Position numbers and translations under genes: made by a program
Part shown: positions 1 to 10,097 of the stretch, piece after piece
Numbering within the stretch: position 1 is the stretch's first letter
How the letters are laid out: each line of letters opens with the position of its first letter
NCBI RefSeq assembly: GCF_017916325.1
Contig: NC_090141.1
Coordinates: forward strand, 388,001 to 452,000
Direction of reading: 5' to 3'
DNA from: Leishmania martiniquensis
Lineage: Eukaryota > Euglenozoa > Kinetoplastea > Trypanosomatida > Trypanosomatidae
DNA length: 64,000 bases
Notes under the pieces: generated by a model
Told to the model about the DNA's origin: nothing
Seen by the model: the letters and a program-made list of their open reading frames with translations, nothing else
The model's database searches: none

Positions 1-583
1 AGCCGTGACGGGGGAGAGGACTCGGCCCCCCACCCTTTCCACTCTCCTCCACCGCACCGCGGCTGCGCACGAGGAAGCCGACATGAGGCGCAAAAAAAAT
101 GCGAGCACACTCTGTAGGGGCGCTCCTGCTCCGCTTTTCCTCTCTCGCAGTGCCCCGTCACTTCGCTGCCCCATTAGACAAGGGATGGGGAGGGGGCCGA
201 CCTGGCTCACCATCAGGAGGCTGATCAACTAACCCCCCCTCCTCTCGCTCCCTCTCCCCTCCACTCGGCTTCACGTCCTGCCCCCGCGATGACGCATGGC
301 GCGGCGCTGATGGGCAATCTGGGGGCGTCACTGGGCCGTGGCGACCCCTCACGCGCGCGCCTAACCGCCTCCGCGTCGGTCTGCACTTCCTCCGCTGCTT
401 TCCTCTCCTCCCCGCCGCTTCTCATCGCTTGATGGCGGCACAGCCTCACCGCCTTCGCGCGTCTCACCGGTGAAGTGTTCGAGGTGACGCGCGCTGCCGC
501 TGGCGACTGCAGCTCTGCCCCTCCACCTTTTTTCTCACGCTCTCTTTTCTCCCCCTCTCTCTCGTGGTGTCTTCTCCGCCATC
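1..583. other. Leading intergenic region
   Basis: No convincing gene. The second half is strongly pyrimidine-rich (about 360-430 and 520-580), as expected for the trans-splicing signal and 5' leader of the SMYD gene that follows. The first part may be 3' UTR of a gene outside the window. Short open frames on both strands look like chance products of GC-rich sequence. Confidence 0.6.
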
Positions 584-2074
584 ATGCCTCGGGTGCGTGC
601 GGCTCGCGCCTCCTGGTACGCTGGGCAGGAGCTCGACACGTACCTTCGCCAGCGCGCGTGGCACTGGACAGTGAAGCGCAACTACGCTCTTGCCGCCGAC
701 TACTGCATTCGGCTGCTGAACCGGCACCCACAGGACACGATGGGGCTCGTTCTCGGCGAGATGGCGGGTCGCTACACCAGCCAAGAGGCCTTTGCAGTGA
801 AGTGTGCGGAGGCGTTGCGGCACAGCTGTCAGCGTAAAGGGGTGGCTGACGTGACAGAGCTCGTGCGATGCCGTTTACCAACCGTCGCGACCGTTCCGCC
901 CTCACCGCCGACAACGGCAGCGCCGGGCGTCATGCAACTCCCTAGCGCCGATGACGTACTGGCGCTTCGGGCCGAGATGGCTGAGAAAGAGGTGGACAAA
1001 AACATCCTCGAGGCCGAGTCCCTCTACGTGCACAACAGCGAGCCGGCGGACTACCTCAGTCAGGCGGTGCGGCGCTGCTGTCTGCGCAGTGCGGCACCGC
1101 CGCTGGCGGAGCTGCTAGAGCCAGCGCAGACAACATACGGGCGGGGACTGTACGCGACACAGCATATCCAGCCGCGAAACAGCATCCTGTGCGAGGCGCC
1201 GCTGCTCGTGCAGCGCTGTGATGAGACGAAGTGCGCGCACTGCCTCGCCCCGCTGCCGCCCCGCAGTGGCAGCAGTATCACCACCACCACCACGGGCGTA
1301 AGCGACCCGGACATGTATGGTGTCGCCTGCCCGCACTGCCGTCAGGAAACCTACTGCTCCGAAGAGTGCAGGGATGCGGCGTGGGCGCAGTACCACGCCT
1401 GCAGCTGCGCCTCCATCAACCCTGAGCTAGCACGGTGGGCTGAAGGTATGCGCGAGGTGCTGCACCGCGGCGGAGCAGCGGCAGCATCGCGAGAAGCCAA
1501 TGAAACAGGTCTCGTGAACACCGGCTCCGAGGCCCGTGCCGCGCTCTCGTGCCTTACAGTGGCAAAGATATGCGCCATGGCAACCGTGCAGCAGAAGCAC
1601 CCGCTGAGTCTGCCGGGACTCTCATGCTTGCGCGGCGTCGCCGACTATGAGCCGGCAACAGCCCTCAGCGAGATTGGAGCACTCACTGTCGCCCTGAGCG
1701 CCGCACTACGTCAGCCGAACCTGTACATGGAGGAGGTGCTCTCGCTCTTTGCACTGCTGCAGACGAACGAATTCTTCACGACGAGCGGCATCGCTCTCTG
1801 CGTGGTGCTGAGCATGCTGAACCACAGCTGCGATCCGAACTGCGCACTGGTGAGCGCGGCCACTGCGCCTGTGGCAGGCGCGCGGGGTTCACGGCAGCAC
1901 AAGAGCGCCATGGAGAAGCACCTCGTCACATTGCGGCCGATCCGAGACGGCGAGCAGCTCTTCATCGACTACAACGCCGCCTTGACGACGAAGATCGGCT
2001 ACGAAGATCGAAAGGCGCTCTGTGCGCAGCGACACTTTGAGTGCTTCTGTTGCCGCTGCATCTGCCGCTCGTGA
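584..2074 (+). CDS. SMYD-type SET/MYND-domain protein (putative lysine methyltransferase)
   Basis: Likely an S-adenosylmethionine-dependent protein lysine methyltransferase of the SMYD class, 496 residues. What is seen, in order: an N-terminal helical region (1-150); the start of a SET domain with GRGLYATQHI near 186; a MYND-like zinc finger (CAHC near 217, CPHC near 249, then YCSEEC and a HAC) interrupting the SET domain as in SMYD proteins; the core SET motif NHSCDPN near 413, which forms the cofactor pocket; the catalytic-tyrosine segment FIDYNA near 460; and a cysteine-rich post-SET end (CFCCRCIC). The MYND spacing carries a Ser/Thr-rich insert. The ATG follows a clean polypyrimidine leader. 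Substrate and location cannot be read from sequence. The family call is confident; activity is inferred from the intact SET motifs. Confidence 0.85.
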   Translation: MPRVRAARASWYAGQELDTYLRQRAWHWTVKRNYALAADYCIRLLNRHPQDTMGLVLGEMAGRYTSQEAFAVKCAEALRHSCQRKGVADVTELVRCRLPTVATVPPSPPTTAAPGVMQLPSADDVLALRAEMAEKEVDKNILEAESLYVHNSEPADYLSQAVRRCCLRSAAPPLAELLEPAQTTYGRGLYATQHIQPRNSILCEAPLLVQRCDETKCAHCLAPLPPRSGSSITTTTTGVSDPDMYGVACPHCRQETYCSEECRDAAWAQYHACSCASINPELARWAEGMREVLHRGGAAAASREANETGLVNTGSEARAALSCLTVAKICAMATVQQKHPLSLPGLSCLRGVADYEPATALSEIGALTVALSAALRQPNLYMEEVLSLFALLQTNEFFTTSGIALCVVLSMLNHSCDPNCALVSAATAPVAGARGSRQHKSAMEKHLVTLRPIRDGEQLFIDYNAALTTKIGYEDRKALCAQRHFECFCCRCICRS

Positions 2075-2578
2075 TGAGGCGAAAGAGGGCCATCGTCTTT
2101 GCCTGTGCGCGCGCATGCCTGCGGCGTCCTTTAAAGTGCGCCATGGCTGGTAATTTCTTCACAACACACATCAGCGACGCTTTTCCTTCGCCTGCTTCCT
2201 GTGGCGAACTGCAGAAACGATGCCCTTGCGCGGCTGTCTGCCTCATCGATGCCTCCCTCCCTCTCTCCCTCCCTCCTGCTCACTCTCTCTCTTTCACACA
2301 CACACCCTCTTTCCTTTCGTAACATCTTCTTGCCTGCCCTGCGTCACCATCTCGTGCCGCTGTGGCGGACTGGCCCCGTGACGGAGTGTACGTTTGTGCG
2401 GGGGGAGGGAGGGCGGTTGGAGGCCCCCTCTTATCGATCGTGCACCTATACGGACGTGTATTCCTCGCGCCCAGTGTGTCTCGTCGTCGCGCGTGTGATT
2501 CACGGTGAAGCGATCTGCGTGCGGAGCGTTTCTCGCGCTGCTGCTGCTCCTCCTCCTCCTGACCCTTCCCCTTTCACA
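2075..2578. other. Intergenic region
   Basis: No gene. Pyrimidine-rich from about 2250 to 2330 (CTCT and CACA runs), which fits the splice-acceptor region of the next gene. The downstream frame stays open through here, but the encoded Ser/Leu/Pro-rich sequence reads as translated leader. Confidence 0.6.
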
Positions 2579-4864
2579 ATGCTCCGCTATACCGTGATGC
2601 GGCGCTGCAGTGCGGCCGCTATGCAGACATTAAGTGCGTGGCTTATGAACCTCGCTGAAGAGGCGGTAGCCTTGCCGTCAGCCGCTGCTGCAGATCTGCA
2701 CACGAGCACCGATGCTCGACAAGAGTCCGCCCGCAAGACATCTGCAGAGCTTTGGCGAGAGTTGGAGGACGCCGCGACGCACGCGAACGCCCTTCGCGAG
2801 ACCGACACGCTCTTCAGCATACTGCAGTGTTTGCTGCTGAAGCAGCAGTACCCCCCTGACATACACGCGTGGGCCCGCCTCGCGAAGCAGCTGTTGCCCT
2901 ACAGCGGCATCGAGCAAAGGACGGTGCTCCACTACCCGGGCCGGCCCGACGCCTCACATCGACGAGAGGGGCACACATGTCGCAGTAGCGTAGCCGCCTT
3001 CCCCTCATCCAGCGACTCTGCGCTCACTTGCGCAGACGGCCACTTCGGTGACGAAGGCGCGCCGCTGCACAGCGTCGACGCCCACCGGCGAGGCGGGGGG
3101 CACGAAGCCCCGTACCGTCTGCACCCCTCACGCGAGGTGCTTTTGCTGAGCGGCGGCGTTGTGCCCCTCAGCGCGCGTGTGCCAGCCGGTGATGGCAGAG
3201 CGGTCGCCTTGTTCCTGCGTGGCTTCACGCGGTTTATGCAAGGCCATACAGGGCCAGGGGCGCACGCGCAAGTGAGCTCGGAGTTGCTTCAGGTAGTCCA
3301 AGACGTGTCGTGCGTGGTGACGCAGGCGTTGGCCACAAATACGGGCTCCTTACAGCTGGAGCTACTGCTGCCCACACTACTGGACTACATGGAGCTGCTC
3401 CATCTCCTTGACCTGCGCACAGCTACAGCAACCGGCTCTGGGCCACTCAGGACCGAAGGCGAACGCCGCGGCGCCGCGGAGGTGGCGAGGAATGGCGAAG
3501 CCCCTAATGGACAAGGCCGATCATCTTCGCATCCGTCATCAAGGCCGACACACCTCCTTCATACGATGGTGAACGGACTCGCCAAGAACGCCATGGCTGC
3601 TGGCGCGCGTGGCGCTCGCGTCGTCCTCTACTACCTGAACGACCGCTTCGCCGACGTGGTAGAGACGTACCAGAGGGATCAGCCGTCTACGTTTACAGAG
3701 AAGATGTACTGGGCGCAGCAGCGGTACCTGCTCACACTCACCCGAGCCTGCATGTGGGCAATCCGTCAGCACTACACATCGCTCACGGCAGGGAGCTCGC
3801 CGGCGGCGTCAGGGGGTACGGGTGTGTCGCAGCCGCCGCACGCGCCGGCGCTACTGTCTGCTGTCGCTGCAACGGACCTCGTTGCCACTGCTCCGATGAA
3901 TGCCCACATACAGGCGCTGTACGATCACATCGATGTGTTGTTTCAGAAGAACGCGAACGCCGACAACCCTTTGCGCCTCACGGACGAGGAGGTCGCACAG
4001 CTGAAGGAGATGCACACGTCAGCGCTGCTGCGCGCACTGCGCATCGAGGAGATGGCCCCAGACGCGTACCTGCGCCGCGCGTTGGAGGTGGTGGATCGAG
4101 TGCCGGCGTCCATGGCCATCGAGGGCGAGCTGATCGCTGGAAAGGTGCGACTTTTGGAGATGGACAGCGATACGGTGGATGAGGAGGGCAGGGCGGCGAT
4201 CTACGCGGACTTGCTCACGTCGCTTCGCAGCCTCGTTGAGATGCGGCCCCGCTTCTCGCTGCACGACGGTGTAGCTCATGCTGACGATGGAGGCGGTGGC
4301 GCTGCCGGTGGCGCCCTCAGCGGCGAGGAAGACGAAGGCGATACGGAGCAACTGCGGCTCGACGCGGCAACGCAGGCGATCCTGCAGCGCGCCCACTCAG
4401 ACGTCATCACGGCCCTCTGCGCGGCGCACAAGGAGGAGTGGTCGAACGAGGCGTACAACATCCTCGTAGCGCACAAGTACCACGGCCTTAAGATCACGAA
4501 TGACCTCATCCGGCCAGTCGTGGAGGTGCTCAGCCGCCGTGGCGACTGTCGTGTCTTCTCCTTGGTCGACCTATGTGTGCTTTACAGCAACGAGCCGGTT
4601 GACATGCACACCATCGCACTGCTGTTCCGCACGTGCGCGGCAGCCGGCGACCATTACCGCGCTCGCACGTTCTTGCAACTGCTGCAGGAGATCGTTCCAG
4701 GCTTTCTCGTGAAGTGCCCAGCCTCGGTGAAGGAGTCACTGCAGGAGCTGAAGCTGCTCGAGCCACCGCCACGGCACCTGTTCGTGTCCGCCGAGGACGA
4801 TCTCGTGCAGAGCGCGTTGGGCGAGGAGAAGCGCACCGTGCGCCGTCTCCCTACGGCGTACTGA
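2579..4864 (+). CDS. Conserved hypothetical helical-repeat protein, probably mitochondrial
   Basis: A 761-residue protein I cannot assign to a named family. The frame is open upstream to 2201, but the ATG chosen follows a pyrimidine-rich stretch and begins MLRYTVMRRCSAAAMQ, an Arg-rich, acid-free amphipathic N-terminus typical of mitochondrial targeting. The middle is mostly alpha-helical with Ser/Gly/Arg-rich insertions. The last 200 residues (from about WSNEAYNILVAHKY) have the paired-helix look of PPR/TPR-type repeats, including a segment on VDLCVLYSNEPVDMHTIALL. Known context: trypanosomatids have many such proteins in mitochondrial RNA processing and ribosomes. The mitochondrial role is inference; the coding call rests on length, strong helical periodicity and a clean end. 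Confidence 0.7.
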   Translation: MLRYTVMRRCSAAAMQTLSAWLMNLAEEAVALPSAAAADLHTSTDARQESARKTSAELWRELEDAATHANALRETDTLFSILQCLLLKQQYPPDIHAWARLAKQLLPYSGIEQRTVLHYPGRPDASHRREGHTCRSSVAAFPSSSDSALTCADGHFGDEGAPLHSVDAHRRGGGHEAPYRLHPSREVLLLSGGVVPLSARVPAGDGRAVALFLRGFTRFMQGHTGPGAHAQVSSELLQVVQDVSCVVTQALATNTGSLQLELLLPTLLDYMELLHLLDLRTATATGSGPLRTEGERRGAAEVARNGEAPNGQGRSSSHPSSRPTHLLHTMVNGLAKNAMAAGARGARVVLYYLNDRFADVVETYQRDQPSTFTEKMYWAQQRYLLTLTRACMWAIRQHYTSLTAGSSPAASGGTGVSQPPHAPALLSAVAATDLVATAPMNAHIQALYDHIDVLFQKNANADNPLRLTDEEVAQLKEMHTSALLRALRIEEMAPDAYLRRALEVVDRVPASMAIEGELIAGKVRLLEMDSDTVDEEGRAAIYADLLTSLRSLVEMRPRFSLHDGVAHADDGGGGAAGGALSGEEDEGDTEQLRLDAATQAILQRAHSDVITALCAAHKEEWSNEAYNILVAHKYHGLKITNDLIRPVVEVLSRRGDCRVFSLVDLCVLYSNEPVDMHTIALLFRTCAAAGDHYRARTFLQLLQEIVPGFLVKCPASVKESLQELKLLEPPPRHLFVSAEDDLVQSALGEEKRTVRRLPTAY

Positions 4865-5449
4865 CAACGTTCTCTAAGGGTGGTGGCGGTGGCCAACGTC
4901 GCCGGCGTGAAGGCAACGCCCGGCCACCCACCCCTTCCTTGCCTCTTCCCGTGCCCACTCGCACGCGCGCCTCGCATGCTGATGGGGGGGGGATGGCCTA
5001 ATCAAGCACCAACGGGGCAAAAGTGGCACTCATAGAGAACGCCTCGCATGCTGAGGGGGCGGCGGTGGTGGTGGTGGGGGGTTGGCGGAGGCGGAACGCT
5101 TTCCCTCGCAGCATTAAGGTGTGCAGGAGCACGTTGCCTCGCGAAGGATAGTGGAGGAGACGGCCTTCGATGATGGGGAGTGCGCGCTCTATCGCTGCTT
5201 TCCGCTCCCTGCGCCACGCAACAGGACACGCGCCCTATGCTCATCGATACGACATACTTTACCCCCCTTCCCCCCCTCTCTCTGTCTGTCCGCGGCACAC
5301 GAGCGCCGTCGCATGCGCCCATGCTGCACACCCGTGTGCTCGCAAGCCTTTTTTCCAGCTCATTCGCTGTCCGCCTGCCTCATCCCGCAGGCCTACGCAA
5401 ACATCTGCACACGGACCCGATCGAGCGTGCACGCTTTTCCGTTCTGGAC
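4865..5449. other. Intergenic region
   Basis: No gene. Holds G-rich tracts around 4880-5090 and a pyrimidine-rich leader near 5255-5285 before the G-patch gene. The frame of the next gene stays open here, and an upstream ATG near 5321 could extend it by about 40 residues, but conserved protein starts at the later ATG. Confidence 0.55.
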
Positions 5450-6127
5450 ATGAGCGCAGATCCAAACGGGAACCGCTGGGCCAACTCCGACAACTTCGGC
5501 AAGGCGCTACTGAAGAAGGCGGGATGGACGGAGGGCACGGGACTCGGCAAGGAGCAGGACGGCGTCGTCAGTCATGTCAAGGTGACCCGAAAAGATGGTA
5601 CAATGGGCCTCGGCTATCAAGCTGGGGTGCAGGAGACGTGGACGACGCAGTCGGTCGGCTTCGCCGATGTCCTCACACGCATTAAAGTGTCTGCGAAGAC
5701 CGCCATCAGCGACTCTGACGACGACGGCGAGTCGTCGCCGACGTCGAACAGGGTGGCAACGAAGGTCGGCATGAGCCGCCATTACAAAATGTACGCAAAG
5801 CGCAACGCCCTGAAAACGGAGCTCATCCACAGCGGTGACAGCGCCGAGGCGGAGGCGAAAAAGATGGAGATCCTCGGCAGCGCAGCGACGAAGCGCCGGC
5901 GAGACGCGGACAAGGACACCGATGCCGATGCAGCGAGCCATAAGCGCCGTCAGCGCGCGTCTTCGGAATCCGCACTTAAATCACCGCTTTTATCTCGGCT
6001 CATGACGCGCTGCTCCCACGACGAGCCGACGCCCACGGAAGAGGACTTGACGCCGGAGGAGTGTGTCGCTATTACGAAGCCGCACCCGCGGCCCCCCAAG
6101 TGTACCGACACCCCGTTTCTCGCTTAA
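5450..6127 (+). CDS. PINX1-like G-patch domain protein
   Basis: A 225-residue protein with an N-terminal G-patch (about 10-60): NRWANSDNFG, then KKAGWTEGTGLGKEQDG and GTMGLGYQ. The order, an N-terminal 'W..D..FG' segment leading directly into the G-patch, matches PINX1 (yeast Pxr1), which binds and stimulates a DEAH helicase in rRNA/snoRNA processing and can inhibit telomerase. The rest is Lys/Arg/Asp/Ser-rich, with KRRRDADKD and KRRQRA runs suitable for nuclear or nucleolar import. Trypanosomatid G-patch proteins are plausible partners of Prp43-like helicases. The start is placed where homology to the PINX1 N-terminus begins. The G-patch is certain by motif; the PINX1 identity is likely. Confidence 0.83.
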   Translation: MSADPNGNRWANSDNFGKALLKKAGWTEGTGLGKEQDGVVSHVKVTRKDGTMGLGYQAGVQETWTTQSVGFADVLTRIKVSAKTAISDSDDDGESSPTSNRVATKVGMSRHYKMYAKRNALKTELIHSGDSAEAEAKKMEILGSAATKRRRDADKDTDADAASHKRRQRASSESALKSPLLSRLMTRCSHDEPTPTEEDLTPEECVAITKPHPRPPKCTDTPFLA

Positions 6128-7255
6128 AGAGAGATAGTTGGCGGCAGGAGCCCGGGTGGTACGGCTGAGTGAAACCGACTCAGAAGGGCGTGTGATGGCT
6201 ACGAGTGTGCTGTTGCTGCTGCCCTCCTCTCCTCCTCCTCCTCCCCCCCCACAAGCACGATGCTGTTGCCCATTGTGGGCAGCTGTGGCGTTTCTGCGAA
6301 GCGCAAAAAGGTGAGGAAGTGAGTCGTGTGAGCACAGGTACTTGAAGAGGAGGTTGCGCCGCAGCGGCCGCGGCAGGGGCGCAGGGGGGGCGTCGTGGCG
6401 CGCATGCGCACCCCCTTTTCCTTCCCTCCCTACTTCCCTCCCTTACTTGTGAACGTCTTTTTTTTTGTGTTTGTGGGGAAGGGAGGGGAGGAGAGGGGCA
6501 GTGGCGCTGCACGTAAGAGGCAACGAATAAGCTAGCAGCCGCAGCATCAGAGGAAAGAGGTGGCTGTCGTTTCAAGCTCTTCAGCGGCGTTGAGCGGCGC
6601 AGGACAGAGCGCGCGAGCGCGAGGAGGCGAGGGTCAAGGGAGTGCGCGGCCGCGCGTGTGGCTTGTACACGGTAAACGACATGGCTCCTGCGTCCGGCTC
6701 CCCAATCTTCCCTCGGTAGCAGAGGGTCGATGGAGCGCTGCGCTCATCCGCTGCTTCATCTCAACGCATCCGCATTCACAGGCCGAATACGGCCCCTCTC
6801 TCTCTTTCTCGCTCTGCTCTTTCACTTTTGCATCTGCCCCATCGCCCATCACCGTCCTCCGCCATCCCTCACCCTATGCCACCCAATCTCACCGGCCCTC
6901 TCACTCTCACTCTTCGTTGCCGTGCGACAACCACCACACCCACAGCAATCGATGCAGAAAGCGGAGGGGCCTCCGAGCGGTGCTGAGCGAGAGACGCAAC
7001 GCGGGTGTGTGCCGGACGGAATTTGATGCCGACTCGCCTCCAGCCCCGCCACACACATACATCGGCGCCCGTACCCGCGCAGCTGTGCGTGCGTGCGTGC
7101 GGACTCTTTTACAAACGTCGTTAGCTTTATAGAGATTTCGGGTGGTGTCCGTAAGGACAGAGCAGCGATCACCGGGTCCTTCCCTCTCCCCTTTCCTCAC
7201 CCACCCACTCCTCACCCCCGAGGCGACAGCGTCCTGGACGCGGGCCGCCGAAGCT
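6128..7255. other. Intergenic region
   Basis: 1.1 kb without a supported gene. Contains purine- and pyrimidine-biased stretches, a T-run near 6450, and a long CT-rich zone from 6790 to 6910 with CTCTCT runs. The final 80 bases carry the splice-acceptor candidate annotated separately. The open frames here are low-complexity and not protein-like. Confidence 0.55.
7174..7222 (+). promoter_or_regulatory. Candidate trans-splice acceptor of the kinesin gene
   Basis: An almost uninterrupted polypyrimidine tract (7174-7219) is followed at once by an AG dinucleotide (7221-7222), 33 bases before the kinesin ATG. This is the standard arrangement for spliced-leader addition in trypanosomatids. Read directly from sequence; the exact site is inferred. 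Confidence 0.55.
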
Positions 7256-9637
7256 ATGCCGGAACGCGTCCACGTCGTTGTGCGTATCCGCCCCTTCATC
7301 CCCTCAGACCCGCCCGATGTGGAACTGAACACGCTCGTGCTCGACCCGGCGCACGTCAGCGTGGGCGACAACCGCGTCTTCAGAGTGGATCGGGCGTACA
7401 TGATGGAGGACACGACAGAGCGCATCTACGCCGAATCTGTGGCGCCGCTGATTCGGCGCTTCCTGTGCGGCTTCAACGCCAGCGTCCTCGCGTACGGCCA
7501 GACGGGGACGGGCAAAACATTCACGGTCCAGTCCCTCATACCTCTGCTGCTGCGGGACATCATGTCGGATGATGCCGCGCGCAGCTCTGCGGCAGTGCCA
7601 CCTGACCTGGGGCTTCCGACCGTGCCCATGACAGCATCGCCACTGTTGTACCTGCAGTACGTTGAGGTGTACGGTGAGACGATACGCGATCTGCTGGAGG
7701 ACCCACTTGCCGCCGTGCCGCGACGCGATGGCGAGGAGCCAGGCCGGATCCGCCTCATGACGACGGCACCACCGGGGGCGAGGGCGGCCAGCCCACGTGC
7801 TCCGGACGAGGACCGGCAATGCCCTCCGATGGGCGAGCGCGAGGATGCCTCATGGCCGGCAACAGGCTGTGTTCTTGTAGGCGCCCATGTCGCTTCCATC
7901 TTCACGGTTGCGCAAGCCGCGAAGCTGATCGCCCTTGGTGACGCCCGACGCGCGACGGGGCCGACGAATGTTCACCAGCACTCTAGTCGCAGCCACGCCA
8001 TCCTCACCCTCTTCCACCCCCGCTACGCGTGCCGGCTCGACGTGGTCGACTTGGCAGGGTCGGAGCGGGAGAGGAAAACAGGAAATGTGGGTGTGCGCTT
8101 CCAGGAAAGCATTGCCATCAACACAGGACTGCTGGCGCTGGGCAACGTTATGCGTGCGCTGGCTCGCATCAATAGGGCTGCCAACGGCAAGGACAGTGAA
8201 CGCGGTCCTGGTGGTGGGCATTCACGTGCGCAGCACGTCCCCTACCGCAGCAGTCGGCTGACGCGGCTGCTGCAGGACACCCTCGGCGGCTGCAGTGCCA
8301 CGGTGTTCATCGCCTGCGTCGCACCTGATACGCACAACCGAGATGAGACGCTGCGGACGCTGCAGTACTGCTCCCTGGCGCTACGCATTCTGAACGAGCC
8401 GCTGCAGCAGTACGAGCGCCTGCGACGCGCACAGTCTCCGCAGTGTCGTCGCGATAACCCCTCCGCCGCTGCTGTCTCTCCGCTCTCGTTGCGCAAAGGC
8501 CCGCACGCGGACGCTGCAGGGTTGGGGGGTCGTGGGGAGAAAGGCGAGGCTGAAGAATCGAAGGTGGCGCAGCTGCAGTCTGCCTACGCCAGCCTTCAGC
8601 AGCAGTGCGCTGCACAGGCTGAGGTAATTGCCACCATGAGCGCGTCGTACGCGGCAGCGAAGGGGCGACTGGCGCTATGCGAGCAGGAGCTTCGCAAGGA
8701 CGGGAGCGTCTTCACCCAGCAGATACGCGCGGTGCAGGAGCTGGTCTGCGAAAATCAGAGGCTGCGGCGGCGGCTCGCGAAGGTGTCCGCCACGAGGCAA
8801 GCGCACGCAACCCCAGCAGCCACCATCGCCGCTACTCGACCGCTGCTGTCGGCCCATTCGCCACATCGCCCGCATAGCCTCACGGACGGCGCCCACTGCC
8901 CGCCACTTGAGGAGATGCCGCTGCCCTCCGCTCAACAGGCTGGCGTACGGGCGCACGACGGTTGTGTGGGTGCGGAGACGCTGGTATACGCATCGGTGGA
9001 CCACCGCACGGGGACTCGGCCCGCACTCGACATTGTGGCGCCTGCTCCTGGTGCCGATGCAGTAGCTTCAGCGGAGTCTGCACAGTCCTTCATACGCTAT
9101 ATACTCGGCCTGCATGGCATCCATGCAGAGGCGGAGCAAGTAGAGAGCGTGGAAGGCGGTTACCGAAGAAGGGGAGAGAGGCCGCCGGCGACGGCGGCGC
9201 CGTCTCTCCAGTCTTCTATACGCAAAGCTGAGGCTGTAAGCGCAGGCGGGCCGACACAAGCCATGGAGTCAATGATGGAGAGCAACAGCAATGGCCACGC
9301 GCGGCTGAAAGGCGCGCGACCGCCTCTAGACAGCGCTCCGTCGCGCCGCGCCGACCCCTCTATCACGTCTTCTCTACGCGCGGTGGATGCGCTATCGGAG
9401 GGTGATCGCAGCGGCAGGGAGGATCAGGTGCACGGGCGAGCATGCGACACCGGTGCAACTCAGCTGGACAGCTCGGCTATGCTGCTGCTGGCGGCGGAGG
9501 TGCTGCGGTACCAAAAGACCTGCGCGGAGTTGCGCAATCAGGTTCAGGTACTCCAAGCGGAGCTGGACAGTAAGCAGCGAGAGGTTGCACTGCTACGCCT
9601 GGAGCTGCACGAGATGAAGGAGCTCTTCACCGCATAA
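7256..9637 (+). CDS. Kinesin motor protein
   Basis: Microtubule motor, 793 residues, with an N-terminal motor domain (about 1-385). Seen motifs: VHVVVRIRPF at the start; P-loop AYGQTGTGKTFT near 80; switch I HSSRSHAIL near 240; switch II VVDLAGSERE near 263; and the microtubule-binding segment VPYRSSRLTRLLQDTLGG near 330. All nucleotide-binding residues look intact, so it should be an active ATPase. An insertion rich in Gly/Ala/Arg/Pro lies between the EVYGETIRDLLED segment and switch I. After the neck come coiled-coil segments (about 430-530 and 750-793) separated by a low-complexity middle, so it probably dimerises. Trypanosomatids have many lineage-specific kinesins; the subfamily cannot be fixed here. 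The ATG follows directly on the splice-acceptor tract. Confidence 0.95.
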   Translation: MPERVHVVVRIRPFIPSDPPDVELNTLVLDPAHVSVGDNRVFRVDRAYMMEDTTERIYAESVAPLIRRFLCGFNASVLAYGQTGTGKTFTVQSLIPLLLRDIMSDDAARSSAAVPPDLGLPTVPMTASPLLYLQYVEVYGETIRDLLEDPLAAVPRRDGEEPGRIRLMTTAPPGARAASPRAPDEDRQCPPMGEREDASWPATGCVLVGAHVASIFTVAQAAKLIALGDARRATGPTNVHQHSSRSHAILTLFHPRYACRLDVVDLAGSERERKTGNVGVRFQESIAINTGLLALGNVMRALARINRAANGKDSERGPGGGHSRAQHVPYRSSRLTRLLQDTLGGCSATVFIACVAPDTHNRDETLRTLQYCSLALRILNEPLQQYERLRRAQSPQCRRDNPSAAAVSPLSLRKGPHADAAGLGGRGEKGEAEESKVAQLQSAYASLQQQCAAQAEVIATMSASYAAAKGRLALCEQELRKDGSVFTQQIRAVQELVCENQRLRRRLAKVSATRQAHATPAATIAATRPLLSAHSPHRPHSLTDGAHCPPLEEMPLPSAQQAGVRAHDGCVGAETLVYASVDHRTGTRPALDIVAPAPGADAVASAESAQSFIRYILGLHGIHAEAEQVESVEGGYRRRGERPPATAAPSLQSSIRKAEAVSAGGPTQAMESMMESNSNGHARLKGARPPLDSAPSRRADPSITSSLRAVDALSEGDRSGREDQVHGRACDTGATQLDSSAMLLLAAEVLRYQKTCAELRNQVQVLQAELDSKQREVALLRLELHEMKELFTA

Positions 9638-10097
9638 AAGGCAGCCCCCTTCCCCTGCCGCCCGGCCCTTCTTCCACTCCCTGCTTGCACAGTCCAGTGC
9701 CCTCTCACTCTTAGGCGGTCACAAGATCCCTTTCTCCCCCCCACCCCTTTGACTAGCCGCGCGACGCGAGAGCACAGGAGCACATACGATCGTCGGTTCC
9801 TTGCGTAAAGGTGATGATGCGCCTTCATCTGGTGAGACCGCCCGGCAGTCATTCGAGGCGTACGTGACCCCCTACACACACACACACACACACAGACCTC
9901 ACGCAAAGATGCGCCGCAGCGACGCTTGCGTCTGTCTCTGTTGATTCGGCGTCCCTCAACGACGCACATGCGAGCGTGCGCCATATGCCCCCGCCCTCCC
10001 CCCTTATTCCCTCTCCCCTTGTCTGCCTGCCTCTCTTCCACCACACACACACACACGCGCGCGCGCACACACTAAAAGAGCAACCAAGCCGTAGTAT
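9638..10097. other. Intergenic region with (CA)n runs
   Basis: No gene. Contains a (CA)n run at 9874-9894, a second CA/GC alternating run around 10043-10071, and CT-rich sequence at 9995-10035 serving as the probable splicing tract for the next gene. A short (CACACA) microsatellite of this kind is common in trypanosomatid UTRs. Confidence 0.6.

Noticed and set aside
464..914. Overlapping minus-strand frames across the SMYD gene
   Set aside because: Shadows of a high-GC coding strand; no motifs and Arg/Ser-rich composition. The same applies to minus-strand frames over all other genes.
2201..2578. 126-codon upstream extension of the helical-repeat protein
   Set aside because: Starts at GTG and encodes Ser/Leu/Thr/His runs produced by CTCT and CACA leader sequence; mitochondrial-type N-terminus begins at the later ATG.
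9874..10071. CA/GC alternating runs as telomeric or CRISPR-like repeat
   Set aside because: Simple dinucleotide microsatellites without TTAGGG units or spacer structure.
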